DNA of 23,262 nt from contig DGVT01000125.1 of assembly GCA_002395965.1 (NCBI GenBank), positions 1-23,262 on the forward strand. Reading direction: 5' to 3'. The notes under the pieces are model-generated. The model did no database searches, had not been told where the DNA came from, and saw only the letters and a list, made by a program, of their open reading frames with translations. Shown piece by piece: positions 1-7,242 of the stretch. How positions within the stretch are numbered: the stretch's first letter is position 1; the number at the start of each line of letters is the position of its first letter. The DNA is from Porphyromonadaceae bacterium UBA4277. Lineage in GTDB: Bacteria > Bacteroidota > Bacteroidia > Bacteroidales > Muribaculaceae. The translations under genes were made by a program, and so were the position numbers.

Positions 1-88
1 TGTCATCCAAGTCAAAGCGGCTCAGTGGGTCGATTGTATATGCCATGTCGGGCTTGTTGGGCCCTGCAGTGTTGAAATAGCGTTCCAT
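1..88 (-). CDS. AAA-ATPase-like protein, N-terminal fragment (runs off window)
   Basis: Reading down from an ATG at 88, 29 codons stay open to the window edge. They begin MERYFNTAGPNKPDMAYTID and continue with PLSRFDLDD. This resembles the N terminus of the Bacteroidales AAA-ATPase-like ATP-binding proteins, which start with a short R-Y-F-N-T-x-G-P segment and reach a Walker A motif about 15-20 residues later. The P-loop itself lies outside the window, so the assignment rests on recall of this opening segment. A good promoter sits 24 bases upstream, so the gene is probably transcribed on its own rather than only by read-through from prfC. Function is unknown. Confidence 0.6.
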   Translation of the reverse strand, partial: MERYFNTAGPNKPDMAYTIDPLSRFDLDD

Positions 89-111
89 GACGTGAGTGTT
101 GTGTTGTGCTA

Positions 112-143
112 CAAAGTTACGACAAAAAAGCGAATATGGCAAA
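112..143 (-). promoter_or_regulatory. Bacteroidetes-type promoter for the ATPase gene
   Basis: On the minus strand TTTG (140-143) is followed after 20 bases by TAACTTTG (112-119), which fits the Bacteroidetes sigma-70-type pattern TTTG/TTG, about 19-21 bases, TAnnTTTG. It lies 24 bases before the ATG at 88. The -33 box directly abuts the prfC stop codon (144-146), so the promoter begins where the upstream gene ends. Confidence 0.6.
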
Positions 144-1721
144 TTAGAACTCGCTTGTGAAGTGGAAGCGTATCTTTGGAAAGTCCTGCTGAGCCATCTG
201 GAGCACATAGCTTGAGTCGGCAAGGAACACGTCGCGTTCCTCGCGGTCGAGTGCCATAAACTGGTGTTTGCGCTTCTTGAACGATTCGAGAGCTTCGTTG
301 TCGTCGCTTTCAATCCAGCAAGCCTTGTAGAGGTGTATGGGCTCCCAGCGGCATTGTGCGCCATATTCATGCAACAGTCGGTACTGAATGACCTCAAATT
401 GCAGCTGTCCCACAGTGCCGATAATCTTGCGTCCGTTGAACTGGTTGGTAAACAGCTGCGCCACGCCTTCGTCCATGAGTTGCTCGATGCCCTTGTTGAG
501 CTGCTTGGTCTTCATGGGGTCGCTGTTCTCGATATACTTGAACATCTCGGGCGAGAAGCTGGGCAGTCCCTTGAAGTGAAGGTCTTCGCCCTCGGTGATA
601 GTGTCGCCAATCTTGAAAATGCCGTTATCGGGCAGACCCACTATGTCGCCGGGATAGACTTCATCGATAATCTCTTTTTTCTGTGCCATAAACGCCGTTG
701 GGGCTGAGAAACGATACACCTTGCCGCTGCGCACATGCTTATAGTTCTCGCCGCGACGGAACACGCCGCTGCACACTTTCACGAATGCCAGGCAGCTGCG
801 GTGGTTGGGATCCATGTTGGCATGAATCTTGAAGACGAAGCCGGTGAACTTGTCTTCTTCGGGGTTCACGACGCGCTCGATGGCTTGTACCGGGCGTGGC
901 GATGGCGCAATGCGCACGAAGCAATCGAGCAGCTCTTTTACGCCAAAGGTGTTGAGTGCCGAACCGAAGAATACCGGAGCCACTTGAGCGTCGAGGTAGT
1001 CTTGCTCGTTAAACTTCGGGTAAACGCCATCGATCAGCTCGATGTCGGTGCGCAGTTGTGCGGCATCGTCATCGCCCACGGCGGCATCAATGGCGGGGTC
1101 GTTGATGTCGTCTATCTCCACGCGGTCGGTAACGTGCTGCTTGTCGGGCTTGAACAGATTGAGCGTGTGCTCGTAGATATTATACACGCCCTTGAACTTT
1201 GCGCCTATGTTGATGGGCCAACTCAGTGGCCGCACGCTGATTTGCAGCTCTTTCTCTAATTCGTCGAGTATGTCGAACGGGTCGCGTCCTTCGCGGTCGA
1301 GCTTGTTGACGAAGATGATGACCGGGGTGTTGCGCATGCGGCACACCTCCATGAGTTTGCGAGTCTGCGTCTCGACGCCTTTAGCCACATCTACGACAAT
1401 GATAACGCTGTCAACGGCAGTGAGTGTGCGGTAGGTGTCTTCGGCAAAGTCCTGGTGACCCGGTGTGTCGAGGATGTTGATTTTGTAGTCGCCATAGTTG
1501 AATCCCATCACCGATGTGGCAACCGAGATGCCGCGTTGCTTTTCGATTTCCATCCAGTCGCTGGTGGCGGTCTTCTTTATCTTGTTGCTTTTCACGGCAC
1601 CGGCCACATGTATGGCGCCACCGAAGAGCAATAGCTTCTCGGTGAGCGTGGTTTTACCTGCATCGGGGTGTGAGATGATGGCGAATGTTCGCCGGCGAGA
1701 TATTTCGTTAGTGTTTGCCAT
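144..1721 (-). CDS. prfC: Peptide chain release factor 3 (RF3), translational GTPase
   Basis: RF3 is a cytoplasmic GTPase that removes class I release factors from the ribosome after peptide release. The 525 residues match the usual length. The G domain shows the P-loop HPDAGKTT (residues 18-25), RGIS in switch I (63-66), DTPGH (85-89) and NKLD (139-142), and a G5-like GSAL near residue 254. HPDAGKTT with the SDWMEIEKQRGIS segment is typical of RF3 and separates it from EF-G. The remainder has the expected length for the beta-barrel and C-terminal domains. It starts only 7 bases after the rfbD-like gene, so the two are almost certainly co-transcribed. In my recollection, RF3 next to an RmlD-like gene is common in Bacteroidales. 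No odd features seen. Confidence 0.96.
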   Translation of the reverse strand: MANTNEISRRRTFAIISHPDAGKTTLTEKLLLFGGAIHVAGAVKSNKIKKTATSDWMEIEKQRGISVATSVMGFNYGDYKINILDTPGHQDFAEDTYRTLTAVDSVIIVVDVAKGVETQTRKLMEVCRMRNTPVIIFVNKLDREGRDPFDILDELEKELQISVRPLSWPINIGAKFKGVYNIYEHTLNLFKPDKQHVTDRVEIDDINDPAIDAAVGDDDAAQLRTDIELIDGVYPKFNEQDYLDAQVAPVFFGSALNTFGVKELLDCFVRIAPSPRPVQAIERVVNPEEDKFTGFVFKIHANMDPNHRSCLAFVKVCSGVFRRGENYKHVRSGKVYRFSAPTAFMAQKKEIIDEVYPGDIVGLPDNGIFKIGDTITEGEDLHFKGLPSFSPEMFKYIENSDPMKTKQLNKGIEQLMDEGVAQLFTNQFNGRKIIGTVGQLQFEVIQYRLLHEYGAQCRWEPIHLYKACWIESDDNEALESFKKRKHQFMALDREERDVFLADSSYVLQMAQQDFPKIRFHFTSEF

Positions 1722-1728
1722 ATATGGG

Positions 1729-2595
1729 TTATTTGTTCTGTAATCGTTTTATGCAGTGAGCCAGGCTGTCTTCCCAGTAGGGAACGGTGATGCCGTAGGT
1801 CTGTTTAATCTTTGTCTTGTCGAGCACGCTGTAGGCCGGGCGGCGTGCCGGGGTGGGGTAGTCGGCACTCATGCAGGGCTGCACATCGCAGCCGGTGATG
1901 CCTGCAAGGCGGTGAATGGCTTTGGTGAAGTCGTACCACGAAATAGCTCCCTCGTTGCTGTAGTGGAAGATGCCTGCGTGCCACTCGGGGGCATTGATAA
2001 TGTTGATAATGGCGCCAGCCAGGTCGCGGGCATAGGTGGGCGACCCCACCTGATCGACTACCACCGTCAGCCTGTTGCGAGTGCGGCCCAGGTCGAGCAT
2101 GGTTTTCACGAAGTTCTTGCCATGAGGTGAGTAGAGCCATGCTGTGCGCAGGATTACGCAGTTGCCTGCGGTGGCTTCGAGCACTTGCCGCTCACCTTCG
2201 AGCTTGGTGAGGCCATAGACTCCCTGTGGAGCTGTAGAGGCGTCTTCGGGATAGGGGGTGCAGGCTTGACCGTCAAACACATAGTCGGTGGAGATGTGAA
2301 TCATCTTGGCTCCGTGCCTGGTAGCGGCTATGGCTAAGTTGCGTGGGCCGTCAACGTTAATCTTGCGGCAAAGATGTGTTTGCTCTTCGGCCTTGTCAAC
2401 GGCGGTGAATGCGGCGCAGTTTATGACCCACCGAATGTCTGTGTTGTTGGCAAAAAAAACGTCAACGCTGTCGCCCGACGTGATGTCGAGGTCTTCAACG
2501 TCGGTAGCAAGCAGTGTGTGATTGCCGTCGAGGGCAAGCAGGTCTTGCAATTCTCGGCCTAACTGGCCATTTGCACCGGTGATGAGGATTGTCAT
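1729..2595 (-). CDS. rfbD: dTDP-4-dehydrorhamnose reductase (RmlD/RfbD)
   Basis: Predicted cytoplasmic short-chain dehydrogenase that uses NAD(P)H to reduce dTDP-4-dehydrorhamnose to dTDP-L-rhamnose, the sugar donor for rhamnose-containing surface glycans. The 288 residues match the family. The N terminus carries the nucleotide-binding motif TGANGQLG (residues 6-13). The catalytic S/T-Y-K set is visible as HISTDYVFDG (T103 region) and Y127-x3-K131 in GVYGLTKLEG. None of the other rhamnose genes (rfbA, rfbB, rfbC) is in this window. It lies in a run of four genes, 72 bases after the DUF4924 gene and 7 bases before prfC. The 72-base leader is mostly five tandem 10-base units. Other RmlD-like reductases of the extended SDR family remain possible but are less likely. 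Confidence 0.92.
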   Translation of the reverse strand: MTILITGANGQLGRELQDLLALDGNHTLLATDVEDLDITSGDSVDVFFANNTDIRWVINCAAFTAVDKAEEQTHLCRKINVDGPRNLAIAATRHGAKMIHISTDYVFDGQACTPYPEDASTAPQGVYGLTKLEGERQVLEATAGNCVILRTAWLYSPHGKNFVKTMLDLGRTRNRLTVVVDQVGSPTYARDLAGAIINIINAPEWHAGIFHYSNEGAISWYDFTKAIHRLAGITGCDVQPCMSADYPTPARRPAYSVLDKTKIKQTYGITVPYWEDSLAHCIKRLQNK

Positions 2596-2610
2596 TGTTG
2601 TTGGGGATGA

Positions 2611-2660
2611 TGGAAAGTTATGGGGAGTTATGGGGAATAATGGGGAGTTATGGGGAATGC
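2611..2660 (+). repeat. Five tandem 10-base units in the rfbD leader
   Basis: Reading the plus strand in blocks of ten from 2611 gives tggaaagtta, tggggagtta, tggggaataa, tggggagtta, tggggaatgc. Units two to four differ only in the last four bases. The array fills most of the gap between the DUF4924 gene and the rfbD start at 2595, so in the mRNA it reads as repeated CCCCAU blocks just before the start codon. Function unknown. Confidence 0.85.
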
Positions 2661-2667
2661 TTCTTTC

Positions 2668-3216
2668 TTACAACTTGTCAAATAGTCCTTCTTCTTCGTC
2701 TTTCTTGTAGTAGGCGGCGAGAAGGCCTATAAATTTAGAAATTTGAGCGATGGCAGTTTGCGTCTCGGGACTAATCTCGCGCCCTTGCAACTTGAGCATG
2801 AGCACTCCATAAAGTGCATTGAAACACGTCTCCAGCTCGCCCACTTGCTCGCTTTCGGGAGTCTTGGCCCGCAGCTCCACAATGAATGGCAGTGTGCGGT
2901 AGAACTCGGCACTGTAGTCGGGGTGTTTGGGCGAGTGCAGTAGTTGCAGATGAAGGTCGGTGAGGCGAATGAGCACATTCTTGTTGATTTGCAGGTGTCC
3001 TTTTTGCTTCACACCTTCGGCCTGCATCATCATGATGAGCGATTCCCACCAGTCGCGTTCCTGTTTGCGAAGTTCGCCGGTGATGTCGTCGGCGATGAAA
3101 TTTCGCTCGATTATGGTCATGTCGAAGTTTGTAGCCCGCAAGATGTCCTCAACCTGCCACATGTAGAGCAGGTACTCGGCAATGTTTTCGTGTCGTTTAC
3201 TGTTAGCAATAATCAT
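2668..3216 (-). CDS. DUF4924 family protein
   Basis: A 182-residue protein with no signal peptide or membrane segment, so probably cytoplasmic. It begins MIIANSKRHENIAEYLLYMW and is largely predicted helix, with an acidic end (KKDEEEGLFDKL). Length and the N-terminal segment fit my recollection of the Bacteroidetes-specific DUF4924 family, whose function is not known. It sits 20 bases after the Crp/Fnr-type regulator gene and upstream of rfbD and prfC, so it is probably part of that operon. I recognise no catalytic motif and propose no function. Confidence 0.78.
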   Translation of the reverse strand: MIIANSKRHENIAEYLLYMWQVEDILRATNFDMTIIERNFIADDITGELRKQERDWWESLIMMMQAEGVKQKGHLQINKNVLIRLTDLHLQLLHSPKHPDYSAEFYRTLPFIVELRAKTPESEQVGELETCFNALYGVLMLKLQGREISPETQTAIAQISKFIGLLAAYYKKDEEEGLFDKL

Positions 3217-3236
3217 TGTGTGATGATGTGGCTTGA

Positions 3237-3938
3237 TTATCCAAACTTGCTGATGTTGCGCAGCATCTGCTCATTAAGAATCTTGATGCGGCGGCCGTCC
3301 ACGGTGATGATGCGTTCTTGTGCAAAAGCCGACAGGGTGCGTATGGCATTGCTCGTGGTCATGTTCGACAGGTTGGCAAGGTCTTCGCGTGCCATGTAGA
3401 TTTTCAGTGTCTCGCCGTCTTCTTCCCTGCCATAGTTGTCAAGCAGCAAGATGAGAGCTTCGGCCAGACGGCCACGGATGTGCTTCTGGGTGAGGGTGAC
3501 AATCTTCGTGTCGCTGCCCCCCAGGTTTTTCGACAACTCGCTGATGAAAAACCATGCCAAGTCGCGATTTTGGTTGATGAGCTCTTTGACGAGCGACAGT
3601 GGGATGGCACCAAGGGTCGATGGCTCGAAAGCTGCAGCTGTCGAGACATACGGCTCTCCGGCAAAGTAGGCACGGTAGCCAAAGTATTGTATAGGGCGAT
3701 AAAGGCGCAGGATCTGTTGCCTGCCGCCTATGCCGTCCTTGAACAGCTTTACCTTGCCTTTGAGCAGAGTCCACAAGTATTGTGGCTCGTCTTTTTCGGC
3801 ATAGATAATCTGGTTCTTCTTGAAGTTGTGAATGACAAAGTTGTCGGTGATTTGGTGCTTCTCATCCATGTTAAGAATCGACCATATTGCCGCCATGTCC
3901 TTGCTGATAACTTCCTCTATCGTACTTTTCTTGAGCAT
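3237..3938 (-). CDS. Crp/Fnr family transcriptional regulator
   Basis: A 233-residue DNA-binding regulator. Residues about 30-120 form a cyclic-nucleotide-binding-like beta barrel (LLKGKVKLFKDG and the segment around YFGYRAYFAGEPY), followed by the dimer helix and a C-terminal winged helix-turn-helix (REDLANLSNMTTSNAIRTLS, then ERIITVDGRRIKIL). The usual F-G-E-x(n)-R phosphate-binding cassette for cAMP is not seen intact, and I see no cysteine cluster of the FNR [4Fe-4S] type, so the ligand is unclear. It is the first gene of the run to prfC, with a -7 box 31 bases upstream. The heptamer repeats start 6 bases beyond that box. Subfamily not determined. Confidence 0.9.
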   Translation of the reverse strand: MLKKSTIEEVISKDMAAIWSILNMDEKHQITDNFVIHNFKKNQIIYAEKDEPQYLWTLLKGKVKLFKDGIGGRQQILRLYRPIQYFGYRAYFAGEPYVSTAAAFEPSTLGAIPLSLVKELINQNRDLAWFFISELSKNLGGSDTKIVTLTQKHIRGRLAEALILLLDNYGREEDGETLKIYMAREDLANLSNMTTSNAIRTLSAFAQERIITVDGRRIKILNEQMLRNISKFG

Positions 3939-3968
3939 GCTGCCTGAGTTGCTTTTTGATTAATCCTG

Positions 3969-3976
3969 CAAAGATA
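3969..3976 (-). promoter_or_regulatory. -7 box of the regulator-DUF4924-rfbD-prfC operon
   Basis: The minus strand reads TATCTTTG here, a full match to TAnnTTTG, 31 bases before the ATG at 3938. I see no good TTG at the -33 position, where the heptamer repeat array lies, so this is a partial promoter match. Confidence 0.5.
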
Positions 3977-3982
3977 GTAAAT

Positions 3983-4017
3983 AATTATGAATTAAGAATT
4001 AAGAATTATGAATTATT
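3983..4017 (+). repeat. Heptamer tandem array AATTAWG
   Basis: Five consecutive 7-base units read aattatg, aattaag, aattaag, aattatg, aattatt. Related units recur at 4051-4069 (ttatg, aattaag, aattaat) and 4299-4319 (aattatg, aattagg, aattatg), so the same heptamer has seeded three places in one intergenic stretch. Confidence 0.85.
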
Positions 4018-4222
4018 TGACTCCTTGTCGATTTCTCAGCTTTCTCAGCTTTATGAATTAAGAATTAATTGCCCATTATTATAGTTTTGTGCTTCTGCGG
4101 CCTTTGTGCTTTTGTCTCTTTCCCTACGGAATCTCCATGAGGATGGTATCATGGGCACGCTGCGCGTGGAAATTGTTCAAAATTTTATATAATTTCCCGC
4201 CGACAGGCGGCTTAAGCCTTAA

Positions 4223-4249
4223 ATCTGTATGATCTGCAAGATCTGCATG
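4223..4249 (+). repeat. Three tandem 9-base units
   Basis: Units read atctgtatg, atctgcaag, atctgcatg. A similar short-period array is unlikely to be coding here because the surrounding frames are closed. Nothing points to a function. Confidence 0.7.
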
Positions 4250-4338
4250 AGATTAAGACTAGAAGAAACATAAGGGGCATAGGGGCTGACGCTTGAAGAA
4301 TTATGAATTAGGAATTATGGGCTAATAATAGCCACGAA

Positions 4339-4441
4339 GTAACTTGGCTGAAAGCCAATGTTACGAATAAGCGACCAGGCAGTGTGGCGCGCCACACTGC
4401 CTGGTTTTCAGAGTCCTCGGAGCGAGGATTCCGATATTCGT
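4339..4441. other. Stem-loop cluster with a 32-base perfect palindrome
   Basis: Four nested or adjacent pairings are visible. The first is gtaac-ttggct / agccaa-(t)-gttac at 4339-4364. The second is a perfect palindrome at 4374-4405, whose left arm is accaggcagtgtggcg. The third is tcctcg-gag-cgagga at 4414-4428. The fourth is an outer pair acgaata (4363-4369) with tattcgt (4435-4441) that would enclose the second and third. The cluster lies 17 bases after the stop of the downstream-reading LRR gene. It has no run of T on the minus strand after the palindrome, so it is not a textbook terminator for that gene, although a plus-strand tttt follows at 4405-4408. Confidence 0.75.
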
Positions 4442-4457
4442 TGTTAATTATTCTCTA

Positions 4458-7091
4458 TTATTGCTCAAGTATGATGTTGATGATCTCTTTCACGTCGTCA
4501 ACATCGATGAGTCTATCGCCGTTGAGGTCGGCATTGCCGGGATATTTGTCTTTATACTGATTGTAGAAGAGGATGAGGTTGATGGTCGCATTCACGTCGT
4601 CGAGGTCCACCATGCCGTTGCCGTCCACGTCACCTCGCAGGCCACTGCCCTGCACGGGAATGTCCTCCCACCGACCAGTATTTCCATCAATCTCTTGTGC
4701 TCTCCAGCGCTTGTCACGGACGGCTTTCACCTGTTCAGTGGTGATTTCGTTATACTCTGGTGATCCGGAGTTTTTGGCAATAACGCCGAAGACGCCTTCC
4801 GACTCCGAACTCGGTATGGTGCGCAAACTGTTAATCAACGCGGTCATTTTGTCGCCCTTAATCTGGTTTCTGGTGATATACAGGTCATGAAGCTTGCTGC
4901 ATCCGGTGAAATAAAGCGAGGTGAGGTTATTGTGCTGCAATTGCACATAACTCAGTTCGCTGCATCCGGTAACATTGATTGAAGTCAATGCGTTGTCACG
5001 TGCATTGAGATTTGTCAGCAATGTGTTTTTGCTCACATTAAGGTTCTTCAGGTTCAGCTTGTTGTTAATTGTCAGAGATGTGAATTTGTTTTTGCTAACA
5101 TCAAGGCCTTCAATCGATGATGGCAGTGTTGGCAGCGAGGTGAGCTGGTTTGCATTACATTCAAGTGTCGTGAGCGAACTGGGCAGCGTTGGCAGCGAGG
5201 TGAGTTTGTTGCTATTAGCAATAAGGTATTTAAGCGAAGATGGCAGCGACGGCAGTGAGGTTAACTGGTTATTGCCGCAATCAAGAGATGTCAGTGCCGG
5301 GCAATTCGTTACATTGAGACTTGTCAAAGCATTGTTGTTGCAATTTAGCGTGGTGAGCGACGGACTGTTGCTAACGTCAAGTCTCCATAATTTACTGCGG
5401 TTTCTTATGTCCAATGTAGTGAACTTGTTGCCGCCAATGTAAAGATTCTGTATCGATGGCGGTAAAGTGGGTAGTGTGGTTAACTGGTTATTCATGCATT
5501 CAATCGTGTAGAGTGCCGGACAGTTATTCACATAGAGAGTTGTCAAAGCATCGTTGTTGCAATATAGTGATGTGAGCGAAGTGCAATCGCTCACATCAAG
5601 CCTTTTCAATGTGCTGCGGTCCTTTATGCTCAACGTAGTGAACTTGTTGCCGCCAATGTTCAGGTCTTCTATCGAACTGGGCAGCGAAAACAGTGAGCTA
5701 AACTGATTATTCCAGCAGTTAATCGAGGTGATAGCCGGGCACGAACTAATATCAAAATTGTTCATGGTCAATAAATTGTCCTTGCAGATTATTGTCTTCA
5801 ACGCTGTGCAGCCATGGACATCGAGGTAGGTCAAGCCGTTGTTGCTGCAAATGATGCTTGTCATGCTGGTATTGTTATTCAAATAAAGTTTTTTCAGGTT
5901 TGTATTATTTGTTATGGCCAGTATGGTAAACTTGTTGTTGTTGGCATAAAGCGTTTCAAGCGAAGATGGCAGCGACGGCAGCGATGTGAGTTGGTTGGAA
6001 TTACATACCAGCGTCTTGAGTGAACTGGGCAGCGTATATGCTAGCGAGGTTATCTGGTTACCACCGCATTCTAACGTAGTGATGGTACTGGGCAGCGATG
6101 GCAGGTAGGGGAGGTTATTGTTGTTGCAATACAGCGATGTGAGTTTACTGAAGTAACCCACTCCCGTGAGTTTGCTGATGTTCTTGCCACTCACGTTGAG
6201 CGAGGTGGTGTTGTTCACATCGTCCTGGTTTATGTACCACTTGTTGAAGATACTTGCCAGCGCCTTGCAGAAGTATAAATCAGGAAAGTAGGTCTCATTG
6301 AAAATGGCCACGTAGTTGTCGCTGATATAAATATCGTCATTGATAATCGGAGTACCTTCAGAAGTATTAAGATTGTCATAATTGGAATTGCGGTAGGCGC
6401 CGTAGGGATTTAGTATTGCGACATTGGATGGACTTACAAAATATACGTTAACATCATCAAGGTTCGTCACCGTATTGTTTGCCGTGATGCGGAGGTCGGT
6501 ACCAGGCCTGCAGCATAAAGCTATCTTTTTGATGCCATGGTTTTTCAAACTCTTGACTGTGATTTTAGCACCACTTATTTGGACATTCGTTTCTGAACTG
6601 GACGCGTGTCCTTTTCCAATGATGGCTTCTTTGGAATTAGACCCGTAAGCATTGATAGAGATGCTACCGTTGCCCTGAAAGTAGTATTTACCCTTTTCCA
6701 GATTGATTGTATTGGCATTATAGGAATACAATTGTGTATTACTATTGTCGTCGGCAATGATAGTGGTGTTTTTTAGGAGATTCATAGCATACCCGCTTTC
6801 TGTAGAGATGTAACAGTTACCCCTGAAGACAATCTTCAAACCAGCGCAATCCCTGTTGTGGATGCCGTATTTTCCACTACCGTCTCTTTCAATTTTGATG
6901 CTGTAGAGCGTCAGGGTATTGGTGCTGGAATTATACACGCCATAGCCGCCGGTGATGTCACCGCCGGTGATGTAGCCCGCGTTGTCGCTGTTGACTTCGA
7001 CGCCGGCAATGTTTATTTGATACTTTGTTGCGGCCTGGGTGCTGAGTGCCGCGCTTGCGGCAATCAGCACAATTAGTAATAATTTCTTCAT
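4458..7091 (-). CDS. Secreted leucine-rich repeat protein with C-terminal dockerin-like domain
   Basis: An 877-residue exported protein of unknown partner. Residues 1-20 are a clean signal peptide (MKKLLLIVLIAASAALSTQA). Residues about 24-220 form a beta-rich domain that opens YQINIAGVEVNSDNAG and reaches TNTLTL; a related domain occurs twice in the protein at 20317-21606. Residues about 296-745 are LRRs of LxCxxNxLT type, mixed with LPSLPSSL units like those of YopM/IpaH. The repeats are organised in a higher-order unit: copies at 374-469, 470-542, 543-615 and 656-728, the middle two exactly 73 residues. Residues 819-876 carry two calcium-loop repeats (DVDGNGMVDLDDV and DLNGDRLIDVDDV) as in type I dockerins. 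The gene is visibly richer in A+T than its neighbours. LRRs suggest binding to protein or glycan. It has its own promoter. Confidence 0.88.
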   Translation of the reverse strand: MKKLLLIVLIAASAALSTQAATKYQINIAGVEVNSDNAGYITGGDITGGYGVYNSSTNTLTLYSIKIERDGSGKYGIHNRDCAGLKIVFRGNCYISTESGYAMNLLKNTTIIADDNSNTQLYSYNANTINLEKGKYYFQGNGSISINAYGSNSKEAIIGKGHASSSETNVQISGAKITVKSLKNHGIKKIALCCRPGTDLRITANNTVTNLDDVNVYFVSPSNVAILNPYGAYRNSNYDNLNTSEGTPIINDDIYISDNYVAIFNETYFPDLYFCKALASIFNKWYINQDDVNNTTSLNVSGKNISKLTGVGYFSKLTSLYCNNNNLPYLPSLPSTITTLECGGNQITSLAYTLPSSLKTLVCNSNQLTSLPSLPSSLETLYANNNKFTILAITNNTNLKKLYLNNNTSMTSIICSNNGLTYLDVHGCTALKTIICKDNLLTMNNFDISSCPAITSINCWNNQFSSLFSLPSSIEDLNIGGNKFTTLSIKDRSTLKRLDVSDCTSLTSLYCNNDALTTLYVNNCPALYTIECMNNQLTTLPTLPPSIQNLYIGGNKFTTLDIRNRSKLWRLDVSNSPSLTTLNCNNNALTSLNVTNCPALTSLDCGNNQLTSLPSLPSSLKYLIANSNKLTSLPTLPSSLTTLECNANQLTSLPTLPSSIEGLDVSKNKFTSLTINNKLNLKNLNVSKNTLLTNLNARDNALTSINVTGCSELSYVQLQHNNLTSLYFTGCSKLHDLYITRNQIKGDKMTALINSLRTIPSSESEGVFGVIAKNSGSPEYNEITTEQVKAVRDKRWRAQEIDGNTGRWEDIPVQGSGLRGDVDGNGMVDLDDVNATINLILFYNQYKDKYPGNADLNGDRLIDVDDVKEIINIILEQ
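5247..5684 (-). repeat. Two tandem 219-base super-repeats in the LRR gene
   Basis: Codons 470-542 (5466-5684) and 543-615 (5247-5465) encode two 73-residue blocks that align without a gap, sharing GGNKFTTL, L-x-RLDVS, NCPAL and NNQLT. A longer version with a 23-residue insertion precedes them (5685-5972) and a diverged version follows at 4908-5126. Confidence 0.8.
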
Positions 7092-7138
7092 AGCAGTATT
7101 TGTTTACGATTATTAGTTACTTAGTAATTAGTTGCTTG

Positions 7139-7168
7139 CAAATATAGTGATTATTTGTGAATTTACAA
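7139..7168 (-). promoter_or_regulatory. Promoter of the 877-residue LRR gene
   Basis: The minus strand has TTG (7166-7168), 19 bases, then TATATTTG (7139-7146), a full match to the Bacteroidetes -33/-7 pattern. It lies 47 bases before the ATG at 7091 and after the terminator of the upstream gene, so this LRR gene is a separate transcription unit. Confidence 0.7.
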
Positions 7169-7178
7169 TGAAATTATA

Positions 7179-7221
7179 CAAAAAATAGTCCCCATTGAAC
7201 GCCTGTGATTCAATGGGGACT
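7179..7221 (-). terminator. Rho-independent terminator of the 1526-residue LRR gene
   Basis: A perfect 13-base stem agtccccattgaa (7187-7199) pairs with ttcaatggggact (7209-7221) around a 9-base loop. In the minus-strand transcript it is followed by ATTTTTTG. It starts 21 bases after the stop codon of the gene above. Confidence 0.9.
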
Positions 7222-7242
7222 GTCCCTATTTAACCGAATGCG

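Larger units (their letters stand above)
3939..4457. other. Gene-free 519-base stretch with repeats and stem-loops
   Basis: No coding region is supported on either strand. The stretch holds the regulator's -7 box, three clusters of AATTAAG/AATTATG heptamers (3983-4017, 4051-4069, 4299-4319), a doubled tttctcagc (4032-4049), two copies of tttgtgctt near 4085-4110, a small stem ccgcc/ggcgg near 4198-4211, three 9-base units atctgNNNg (4223-4249), and a row of stem-loops at 4339-4441. It separates the housekeeping-type operon from the LRR gene. Confidence 0.7.

Noticed and set aside
735..1259. 174-codon plus-strand frame inside prfC
   Set aside because: Antisense to a highly conserved translational GTPase, with no family resemblance of its own.
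3318..3947. 209-codon plus-strand frame opposite the Crp/Fnr gene
   Set aside because: It mirrors the regulator gene almost end to end, has no promoter or recognisable domain, and the minus-strand protein has a clear helix-turn-helix.
4374..4405. Palindrome as the end of an insertion sequence or an attachment site
   Set aside because: No transposase or integrase remnant, no target-site duplication and no second copy in the window.
4374..4408. Palindrome as a plain rho-independent terminator of the LRR gene
   Set aside because: In the minus-strand transcript the stem is followed by TCGCTTATTCG, not a T run. A short T run exists only on the plus strand, where no gene ends.
4908..5972. Regularly spaced repeats that could look like a CRISPR array
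   Set aside because: The repeats are coding, period 60-219 bases, diverged in step with LRR residues, and the spacers are not unique sequences. No cas gene is present.
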